From the NCBI GenBank assembly GCA_022560025.1, contig JAFISE010000039.1:1-64000 (forward strand): 64,000 nucleotides of DNA. Direction: 5' to 3'. Position 1 is the first letter of the stretch. Every line of letters starts with the position of its first letter. Position numbers and translations under genes: made by a program. Under the pieces are notes generated by a model. It saw only the letters and a program-made list of their open reading frames with translations, was not told the DNA's origin and did no database searches. Positions 55,309 through 64,000 of the stretch are shown piece by piece. This DNA is from Stagonosporopsis chrysanthemi. Its lineage: Eukaryota > Ascomycota > Dothideomycetes > Pleosporales > Didymellaceae.

Positions 55309-55750
55309 CCCTGCACAACCAACTTGATCAATTAGGCCTTTCCACGCTCCCGGAAGCCTGAACAGCAGCATCCCGGAAATGATGCGCTTAGCAGCCGCTT
55401 CGGTGCAGTACCCCGCGATTACTGCCTCGACCCGTTCAATGATGCGGGGTGATCGGCTAGAGGGTTACCGTAACGGGTAAACCGTTATGCTTTCAAGTTG
55501 GGAAGCTGTCGAACACGCGATTGGGACCGTTTCCAAGGAGCGAATGACGGGCGCGCGGAGAAGATGAGTGTTGGCAACGCGCCATGACTGTAGCCGGTAT
55601 GGGGTGAGGTGGTGTTGCTTAAGATGGCGAGCCGCCCGTCCTACACTCGTACGAAAGAGAGCGCGCGATTACGTTTGTCTTAGAATCGCGGACGAATTCT
55701 TCTGAGCTAGGAATCGTATAGAAGTTTGCCTTACAGTGTACCTTGGAAAT
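55309..55750. other. Promoter region of the butanediol dehydrogenase gene
   Basis: 442 bp. Short dyads are present around 55430-55500 but no clear box. Nothing else recognised. Confidence 0.45.
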
Positions 55751-56870
55751 ATGAACGCCGTCCGCTTCCACGGGAAGAATGATTTGCGGTACGAGGAGAT
55801 CCCGGTCCCAGAGGTGAAGTCAGGACAAGTCAAAATTAAACCAGCCTGGGTAGGCATCTGTGGAACCGGTAAGTGACATTGAAAAATCAAAATGCTGGCC
55901 TTAGTACTGAGCATGTGCAGACCTCCACGAGTACCTCGGCGGCCCAAATATTTGTCCTACAACACCACATCCGATTACAGGGGAGACAGTCCCTCTGACA
56001 TTCGGACATGAGTTCAGCGGTGTCGTTGAGGAGGTTGCCGACGATGTGAAGGACTACAAGAAGGGCGATCGTGTCGTCATCCAGCCCATCATCTACGACG
56101 GAACATGCGCTGCATGTGAGCAGGGCCTGCATAACTGCTGCTGGAGCAATGGCTTTATTGGGCTGTCCGGCTGGGGCGGCGGCCTGGCAGACCACATTGT
56201 CGTTCCAACGTCGACTCTATACCACCTCCCAGACAACATCCCTCTAGAAATCGGCGCACTTGTCGAGCCCCTCGCAGTAGGCTGGCACGCTGTGAAAGTC
56301 AGTCCATTCAAGAAAGGCGACGTTGTCTTGATCCTCGGCGGCGGTCCGATTGGAATCTCGACCATTCTGGCGTTGAAGGCGAAAGGCTGCGACAGAATCA
56401 TAGTCTCGGAAGTCTCGCGTAAACGGCAAGAATTCGCAAAGAACTTCGGCGCAGACTACATTGTAGACCCGACAAAGGAAGACCTGGCTAAGCGCTGCAA
56501 GGAGCTCAGCGACGGGAAAGGCGTCCACGTTGTGTACGATTGCGCAGGCGTGCAAGCAGCGTTGGATGAGGCTGTGCATGCTACACGGCCTCGAGGTTGC
56601 ATTTTGAACATCGCTATTTGGGAGAAGCCGTGCACAATCACTGCAAACGACTTCAACTTCAAAGAGCGGATGTACATGGGTATTGCCACGTATGAGGTTG
56701 GTGATTTCCAGGAGGTGATCGATGCACTCTCATCTGGGAGCATGAGGCCACATGAGATGATTACACAGAGAATCAAATTGACGGAAGTCGAGGAGAAGGG
56801 CTTTAAGTCTTTAATACACGACAAGGATAACCAAGTCAAAATATTGGTTGAGGTAGGAGGTGGAGAGTGA
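55751..56870 (+). CDS. Zinc-dependent (R,R)-butanediol dehydrogenase-like
   Basis: Exons 55751-55868 and 55921-56870, with a 52-nt intron that splits the codon of the Asp in GICGTD, give 355 aa. It is a medium-chain dehydrogenase: catalytic zinc Cys in VGICGTDLHEYL, GHEFSGVV, structural-zinc cysteines in CAACEQGLHNCC, NAD site LGGGPIG and the following acidic strand end IIVSEVS. The PTTPHPITGETVPLTFGHEF stretch and overall length match fungal (R,R)-butanediol dehydrogenases (Bdh1 group), which interconvert acetoin and 2,3-butanediol with NAD. Related sorbitol or threonine dehydrogenases cannot be fully excluded. Confidence 0.88.
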
Positions 56871-57331
56871 AGGTTGTGAAAGAGATACTTGATTGTGGAA
56901 TTGAGAGTACCCTGATGTCACTTCGGCGCTCGTACAGATGTAGTGTACCAGGCGATAAATCGGCTACATACACTCACTCTGCAGCCTTTCGCACGAGAGT
57001 TGCAATAAAATGTTCCAGAGGTGACTTCGCGTTCAAGCCACGTCGAACGTTCGAAGAACAACGACTGCCTGCAAAGTTACTCGTGAGAGTAGCAGCGCTG
57101 GCAGGCTAGCTGAAACTGGAGAAGTTGCCAAGGGTGATACACCACGTTCCAAAGGCCGACTGCACAAGACGCGCGAGTCGAAATGGAGGTCGTGGGTGTT
57201 TTCATCTTCGCACATAGACTAATTGACACGGTACTGAGCAGATACCCCATGGCAATTTAAGATGGTGCGGATTACTGAGCCAAACTCTGAGACCATGTTG
57301 AGAGGAATCATCGTGCAATGTGTTGCATACA
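56871..57331. other. Convergent intergenic region
   Basis: 461 bp between two 3' ends. Nothing recognised. Confidence 0.5.
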
Positions 57332-58368
57332 CTAGTCTTCATCACCGTCATCATCGCCTTGCACATCCATGACTCGTTCGCCAGCTCTCTCGAGTGTGCG
57401 ACGGCTCCAGACGCGGACACCTTTGTAAATGGCCTATCTTGGGTTAGTCAAGGCAGCTCAGAATCATTCCAAGCTCATACGTACTGCTAGGAAAGTTCCT
57501 ACGCCAATCAAGATGATGATCCAGCTGACCTGCTCGTATCGATCTCGGCCAGTCGCTCGCCCTCGACCGCCACCCCCAATTCTGAAGTAAGAGAGCGGAC
57601 TGGTGACAATGACCTTGAGGAAACCAAGCACACCCATCCCGGCAAAACCTTTGGCAAAGTGCTCGGTCCAGGAGTCTGGTGCGTCTTCCGGTTCATAGTA
57701 GTAGTCGCGACCTGAACTTGCCCAAGGCATGAGAGTGCTCCATGGATCGAAGTACAGATTGAGGATGGGATCTGCGAAGAAACCAAGGATGAACACCATT
57801 GAAGTCATGATCAGAACAGTCAGCGTTATTTGAGCAGCTATGACATGGTCAGCATGACGTGCGTGGATGATGGCTGCTCTTACTTACCGATACTACCAAC
57901 AAAGCGACCTGCACCAAGTCGCGCAAGCCGGTACTTGAAACCACAGGTCGGGCATTGCCAGTAGTTTCTGCGCCCATAACTGGGGTCTGCATGGCGCCAT
58001 GCTTGCAAACACTGGTCGTGAACATATTTCGACGAGCCTTTGCACAAGCAAGGTCTGATCAAACGCCCGCCTTCATCTTCGTAAACCACATGAGGATGAG
58101 AGGACTGCAGAAAGCCTGGGAGACTCTCGGAAGGTGCGTTGTAGGTAGGCTGCACAAATTCAAGGCAAATTCTGCACTGTCGAGGAGGCCAATGGGTGCG
58201 CTTTGGTCGAGCTCCCTGCCCAGGCTGTGAAGAAGCGCCCTGAGACGAAGACCCTGTCGCATCAGATCGTGGTGTCGACGACGAGCTTGCACCACGCGGA
58301 GGCTCGTCATTTGGTACATCGTCCGGCCAATACCAACCCGGCATAGACTGGAAACCGGAGGAAGACAT
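57332..58368 (-). CDS. RING-CH (MARCH-type) membrane E3 ubiquitin ligase
   Basis: Exons 57888-58368, 57485-57837 and 57332-57433, with introns of 50 and 51 nt, give 311 aa. After a Ser/Pro-rich N-terminus there is a C4HC3 RING-variant domain at about residues 64-145: CRICLEF, CLCKGSSKYVHDQCLQAW, CPTCGFKYRLARL. Three hydrophobic segments follow (ITLTVLIMTSMVFILGFFAD; MGVLGFLKVIVTSPLSYF; VSWIIILIGVGTFLAAIY), the last completed by the second splice. The acidic tail ends DDDGDED. Such proteins ubiquitinate membrane proteins at the ER or endosomes. Target and compartment are unknown. It is divergent from the proteasome alpha2 gene. Confidence 0.9.
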
Positions 58369-58836
58369 GATTTGAAGGAAGATAGGAGGGTATAAGGCTT
58401 AGTGCCTGAAGAGGTCAATTACACGCTTACCAACAGAGGTCTGACAAAAGTCATGAATGCAGAGATGATGTTGCGGGCAGGGAAGATCAACCAGGTAACC
58501 GCGGGAGTGACATTTGCCAACACAAGCGCCTCAGACCGGACTAGGAGCCGACGCGGCAATCTAGATGTGAGTGTCACGAAGAGACACGGTGGCAGAGGAA
58601 GTTAAGGGAACAGCGTCGAAGGCACCTGCACGAAGATTATTCCGGCGCAAGTCTCGGCTTGGCACATGTCACGTGCAAGTTGGTCCATGCTCTTCCGCCG
58701 CCGCGTCCCATCGATTGCCTGAAGCTCCAAACGAGCTCCAAACTCACGTCCATCTCGCACCCCACAACGGCCGTTTGCCTTCTCTCCAAACTTTGATACC
58801 CCTTCGATCCCTCCAGTACTGCATCGCACGACGCCA
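58369..58836. other. Divergent promoter region, RING-CH ligase / PRE8
   Basis: 468 bp between a ubiquitin ligase gene and a proteasome gene on opposite strands. I see no clear copy of the proteasome-associated control element (GGTGGCAAA); GTGGCAG occurs near 58588. Confidence 0.45.
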
Positions 58837-59847
58837 TGGCTGACAGATATTCCTTCTCGCTCACCACCTTCTCGCCCAGGTATACAAGCGTTCCCCGCCG
58901 CCTAGCCTCAAGTTCGCCTGCTAACATGACGACAGTGGAAAGCTGGTGCAGATTGGTACGCTCATCTCTTGCTCACACAAAGTGTGAGCTCTTGCTATAC
59001 CAGCGGTACTGATAGAGTCTCAGAGTATGCCCTCAATGCTGTCAACCAAGGTGTCACTTCGTTAGGAATCAAGGGTACGTCTGCCAACTCACTGCAGATC
59101 AGCGGCTAACATACATTGACAGCTACCAATGGCATCGTCCTTGCGACCGAGAAGAAGTCATCGTCACCCCTCATCGACTCCGCATCGTCATCAAAAGTTA
59201 GTCTGATAACACCAAACATCGGCATGGTCTACTCAGGCATGGGCCCGGACTACCGCGTTCTCGTCGACAAGGCCCGCAAAGTGTCGCACACCGAATACAA
59301 GCGCATCTACAACGAGTACCCACCCACAAGGATATTAGTTCAGGATGTCGCGCGAGTTATGCAAGAAGCGACACAATCGGGTGGTGTCAGGCCGTACGGT
59401 GTCAGCTTGCTGATCGCTGGGTGGGATGATGGCATCGAGCCCGAGGCCGAGGGTAAGAGCGAGGAGCAGACAAGCGAAGAGAAGAAGAAAGTCAGCGGCA
59501 AGACTGGCGGTATCTTGAAGGGCGGGCCAAGTCTGTACCAGGTTGACCCCAGCGGCAGCTACTTCCCTTGGAAAGCAACAGCGATTGGCAAGAGTGCGAC
59601 GAGCGCGAAGACCTTTCTCGAGAAGCGTTACACAGATGGGTTGGAACTGGAGGATGCTATCCACATCGCCCTTCTTACACTGAAGGAGACGATAGAAGGC
59701 GAGATGAACGGCGACACTGTCGAGATCGGCATCGTCGGACCGCCTGAGGAGAGGCTGCTCGGTGTTGAGGGCGTCGAAGGGGCAGTGGGCCCCCGCTTCA
59801 GGAAGCTGAGCCCCTCTGAGGTCGAGGACTACTTGACGAACTTGTAG
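58837..59847 (+). CDS. PRE8: 20S proteasome subunit alpha 2
   Basis: Four exons (58837-58880, 58936-58955, 59024-59074, 59123-59847) give 279 aa; introns are 55, 68 and 48 nt. Exon 2 is a 20-nt microexon. The product starts MADRYSFSLTTFSPSGKLVQ IEYALNAVNQGVTSLGIKATNG, the alpha-subunit signature and the specific alpha2/Pre8 form. Later motifs are GMVYSGMGPDYRVLVDKARK, QDVARVMQEATQSGGVRPYG and LYQVDPSGSYFPWKATAIGK. It forms part of the outer heptameric ring that gates the core particle. Compared with the usual ~250 aa, it has an inserted Glu/Lys-rich loop of about 30 residues between LLIAGWDD and GGPSLYQVD (about 139-170). Confidence 0.96.
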
Positions 59848-60191
59848 AAAGTCTCGTTCCTCAACGCTCAAGTCATGACCTTTTACGGGTCTTGAGCGCT
59901 ATTACATCGTGATCTCGGCTGGCGCAGACAGTAGCACGCAAAGACCATAGACACGAACAGGCTTGATCTAGCATTTACGAAAACTATGACTTACTGTAAT
60001 CCTCGGCACATTCATAATTGATGTCACAGTAGCAGGAGCACGCACAGGCGCACCTGCATTACCCATTGTGGGTCCGACCAATCATGAATTAGCGGGGCTG
60101 AAGACCTACCCAAGCAGAAGCAACTTGTTTCTTCACCTCACACCAACAATGACACGACAAGATTCGAGGGATTCAGTCTTGTAATCGACGG
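59848..60191. other. Intergenic, PRE8 3' flank and DCL2 promoter
   Basis: 344 bp. No TATA box or other element recognised. Confidence 0.5.
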
Positions 60192-63100
60192 ATGGATACC
60201 AATGTACACCCCGATAGCGGTGCTCAAGCCTGTGCGGCCATGATCGACTCTCAACCGCTCGTGTTACGCTCATATCAGGCTGAGATGGTAGAGGAGAGCC
60301 TGAAATCGAACATCATCGTTGTCATGGACACTGGCAGCGGCAAAACACACATGTTGGTTAGCCCGCCACGGCTGTCGTTCTCGGCCTAATATCGATCGGA
60401 GCAGTGGAAAGGACCCGAGCAGAGCTTGAGATATGCAAGCCATCAAAAGTTTGTACGTGCCCCCGAGCTTTGTCGCAGCCTCTAACTACGTTCCTTAGCG
60501 GGTGTGGTTTCTTGCACCTACTGTCGCGTTGTGTGAACAGCAAAGCAAGGTCTTTCAACACCATCTCCCGAGTTACAATGTTCTCGTCCTCAGTGGCCAA
60601 GATGATGTTGATCATTGGACCGAGCAGAGCGTGTGGGACTCAGTGCTACACAACGTCCGTATTATCTTGTCCACGCATCAAGTTCTGCTTGATGCTCTCT
60701 CCCATGCTTTTGTCAAGATAGATGAACTTGCACTATTGGTTTTCGATGAAGGTCTGTGGCGTTGCATGTTGTATTTGTTAAGTCTGACGAGTCCATAGCT
60801 CACCATTGCACCCTCAACCATCCGGCCAATCGCATCATGTCAAATTTCTACATTCCAAGGGCGAGAAGCGGAGATGAGAACCTCCCAAGTGTCCTAGGTC
60901 TGAGCGCGAGTCCCGTCAAAAGAGCACTCGCCACGACAGAGTCCTTACAGTAGGTCACGTAGGGCCCAAGAGATAGTCAAAGCTAATAACGTTACAAGAC
61001 AACTTGAAAGCAACTTACATGCAAGAGTCAAGACACCAAAGAAGAGTCGTTCTGAGCTGGCACAGCACGTACACCAGCCTGACTTGATCAGAGTAGACTA
61101 TCAAGTAGGAGATCCACAAACCGATCAGTCTTTTCTACTAGCTGCTCTTGCTTGTAGCTACAGGGAGTACGATCTCATCCAAGATCCTTATACCAAAGAC
61201 CTCCTTCGTAGGCAGGAGACTGGTGCAGACGTCACAAGCCAGTTGCGAAAGCTGTTTTCGAGCCAGAAGACATATTGCATCGACCAGCTCAGGACATTGT
61301 CCAGCAAAACACAAGATTTGGCTTTGGAACTTGGTCTCCCTGCAGCCGAGTGGTACTTACACCAGTGCGTGGCGAAGTTCAAGAAAAGTGCGTTCCATGC
61401 GGAGTGTCTTCTCGATTGGTCAAACGATGAGAAACAGCACCTGCTTGAGATTCTTGGACAGCTTCCTTTCCATTCGCTTTCACCTTGCCCCCCACTCACC
61501 ATTGACCGCTTGTCTCAAAAAGTTGAAACTCTGATTAACATTCTAGTCAACGAAGCTCAGGAAAACCCCAACTTTACAGGTCTTGTATTTGTTGAGCAGC
61601 GCGTCTGGGTCGCTGTTCTAGCTGAAATACTGTCCGTACATCCGCGTACTAGAGACCTGTTCCGAGTGGGCACGTTTCTTGGGTCTTCTTCGTCAAGCAA
61701 GCGTAGAGCTATGATCGCCGCCTCTGCCGAGCCAAAGAATCAACAAACGACGTTGGAAGATTTTCGAGTGGGCACGAAGAACTTGATACTGGCTACCAGC
61801 GTCCTTGAGGAAGGCATCGACGTGTCTAGCTGCCACATGGTCATTTGCTTCGAACGCCCCAAGAACTTGAAAAGCTTCGTTCAGCGACGCGGCAGAGCCA
61901 GAATGCAAAAGTCGAAATACTTTGTCTTCATGCCTCAAACGGCAGGTGGACGTACTCCTGAGACTTGGGAAGTACTTGAACAAGAGATGAAGAGAGCATA
62001 CCTTGACGACCTGCGTCAAAGCCAACTTGCAGGCGATGCGGAAGCCGAAGAGGAAAAGGGATCACGTTGCTTCGAGGTCGACAGTACTGGTGCACGTCTG
62101 ACGCTCGAAGATGCCTTGCCACACCTCAACCACTTCTGCGCTTTACTTGCTTCGGGCCCATACGTTGACCCGCGGCCGCAGTTCAAATTCACCTTTTCCG
62201 GAGCCGACGATGGTGTTACGGCGGAAGTCACGCTCCCTATATGCGTTGATCGCGCAATTCGGAAAGCTCACAGCCTGAAGTCGTGGCGGACAGAAAAGAT
62301 GGCCAAGAAGGATGTCGCCTTTGAAGCGTACAGGAATTTGTATCTTGCCGGGCTGATTAACGAAAACTTACTACCGGTCAGGGAGAAGCCTCAAAACCTT
62401 GCAGAGGAGTTGGACATGCCCAACAAGAGACCCTCTGTAGTGCACACATCGGCAACTCTTGATCCTTGGTGCACACTCGTGCAACAGCCTCAGCAAAAGC
62501 TCCAGGCTTGGTTTAAAACACCAATTCAGATCCAGACAGTTGGTGATTTGTCTCTGTGCATCAATTTACTCACATTGAAACCGATACTGGCTCATGGCGA
62601 CATCGACTTGTTTTGGAGTGAAAAGAAGAGCTACACGGCCAAAATATCAACAACAACAGGAGTCATGATAGACACTGCGGATCTGAATACACTGCGATCT
62701 ATCACCCTGAATATTCTCCTCTCCATACATTCGCCAAGAATGCAAGACGAGAGAGACGACTTTCTCTGGCTGTTGGCACCATGTAATAGCGCAGACGAAG
62801 GCATAAACTTCGTGAAGCTTGCAGCATGGAACCAAGCCGTCATGGGCCGTCAGCCAGCTGAGTTGCTATTCGCTAAGGGTCAACAGCTCCAACATTGGGG
62901 TCTCGTCTCATATACTGGGGACAATCGAAAGTACCTCCCACAGGCTTTTCGCGGCCAGCGACAGGACGCCCCGAATGCCCAGACGTCAGAATCGTTCCTT
63001 CAAGCAACTCGGGTACCTAAACGGCGTGATTTTCTACATCCCGTTATTCAGACCAGCAACGCAAATGATGCGTATACACGGAGTGAAGACTTGAGGGCAT

Positions 63101-64000
63101 CAGAATGTGTGGTAGACAATTTACCAGCATCGTACTCTGTCATTGCGCTTCTGATGCCATCAATCATGCATAAACTCGAGGTAACAATGATAGCGGACAC
63201 TTTGCGAACGACACTACTGGCTCCTGTCGACATCCAGACCGAAGACCTGCCACTTGTGGTGAGAGCACTTACCGCATCGTCGGCTGACGGCGAGACCAAC
63301 TATCAGCGGCTCGAGTTCTTGGGCGATTGCATACTAAAGTTCATCTCATCTCTGCACTTAATGGCAGAAAATCCAAGATGGCCGGAGGGCTATCTCACTG
63401 GGAAGAAAGGACAGATAGTGAGCAACAACTTCCTTGCCCGGGCTACTCTGGCGATTGGCCTGGACAAATTCATAATCACCAAACGATTCACTGGGGCAAA
63501 GTGGTCACCCAGATATCTAGGAGATTTGATCAATACCCACCAGTCATCGGAAAAGCCGGAAAGATCACCGAAGCTTCTTGCTGATGTTGTTGAGTCGCTG
63601 ATCGGCGCAAGCTACGTGGTTGGCGGTTTCCCGAAAGCCTTCACATGTGTACAGACACTTCTGCCGCTTGAAAAGTGGATGCGAATACCTGAAGCAAATA
63701 GAACCCTGTATCAGATGGCTCCTACAGACATTTCTATCACAACATTCGACGTCTTGGAGTCATTGATTGGACACGTCTTCAAGAAGAAAATGCTTCTATT
63801 GGAAGCACTTACACACGCCTCTTACATTGGACCCAATGTCCATTCTAGTTACGAGCGACTGGAATTTCTCGGAGACGCTGTGCTTGACTACATCATCTCA
63901 AAACGACTGTATGCACGTAACCCACCCCTGTCGCATCAAACCATGCATGGCATGAGGACAGCAATGGCAAACGGAGCTTTCCTTGCAATTCGCATGCTTG
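60192..64000 (+). CDS. DCL2: Dicer-like protein 2, partial at the right edge
   Basis: Exons as read: 60192-~60352, ~60412-60448, 60499-60751, 60799-60949, and 60999 to the window end, open throughout. Domains in order: helicase (MDTGSGKTHM; VWFLAPTVALCEQQ; DEAHH formed across a splice; LGLSASPVK), helicase C (LATSVLEEGIDVSSCHMVIC, QRRGRARMQ), Dicer dimerisation domain (ALPHLNHFCALL...), RNase IIIa (QRLEFLGDCILKF, ADVVESLIGASYV) and the start of RNase IIIb (YERLEFLGDAVLDY). As expected for fungal DCL2, I see no clear PAZ domain. The enzyme cuts double-stranded RNA into small RNAs for quelling and antiviral defence. The first exon junction does not resolve cleanly to GT-AG in the expected phase; see findings. 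The C-terminus lies outside. Confidence 0.93.

Noticed and set aside
1..64000. CRISPR array or prokaryotic operon structure
   Set aside because: No regularly spaced repeats; genes have spliceosomal introns and individual promoters, so the window is eukaryotic nuclear DNA.

Overview
The window is nuclear DNA of a filamentous ascomycete (Pezizomycotina). Evidence: protein genes carry roughly 45-60 nt GT-AG introns with CTAAC/CTGAC-like branch sites, there are HET-domain genes, a Dicer-like 2 gene, a fungal tetraspanin, a wax-synthase-like MBOAT protein and a Tc1/mariner relic. Dothideomycetes is my best guess, but that is inference. The genes are a mosaic of conserved housekeeping loci and fast-evolving self-recognition or defence loci.

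Layout. 0-2.1 kb: 5' part of a decayed Tc1 element inserted into the 3' end of a HET gene. 2.9-3.8 kb: an SDR. 3.8-8.9 kb: no convincing gene. 8.9-10.1 kb: a two-finger C2H2 regulator with a long GC-rich upstream region. 12.7-19.8 kb: gene-poor, with at least one clear SDR pseudogene and other coding-like debris. 20-28.7 kb: a zinc-finger protein with a degenerate exonuclease domain, SHB17-like phosphatase, SUB2 helicase, RNase P subunit RPR2 and an SGF11-like SAGA subunit. 29.2 kb: a tRNA-Val(AAC) gene. 30.9-39.4 kb: V-ATPase subunit E, NIPA-like transporter, second HET gene, MBOAT acyltransferase-like protein, CHS5. 41-47 kb: small lineage-specific ORFs around a tetraspanin. 47.4-52 kb: SPX-phosphate transporter and an Asp f 2-like secreted protein. 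53.7-64 kb: HbpS/GlcG-like secreted protein, HET C-terminal relic, butanediol dehydrogenase, RING-CH ligase, proteasome alpha2, and DCL2, which runs off the right edge.

Most striking observation: the tRNA-Val(AAC) gene has its ordinary short intron at position 37/38 and also a 50-bp insertion in the D-loop that looks like a spliceosomal intron (GTACGT donor, CACTAAC branch site, CAG acceptor). Removing both segments gives a canonical tRNA. The A box, B box and a T6 Pol III terminator are intact.

Themes: RNA processing and export (SUB2, RPR2), phosphate and ion homeostasis (PHO91-like, NIPA-like, VMA4), cell surface (CHS5, tetraspanin, secreted proteins), and genome or self defence (DCL2, two HET genes plus a HET relic, and a Tc1 relic with a RIP-compatible stop). 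I see no operons and no clear secondary-metabolite cluster. Exon boundaries were placed by hand from splice consensus and reading phase.
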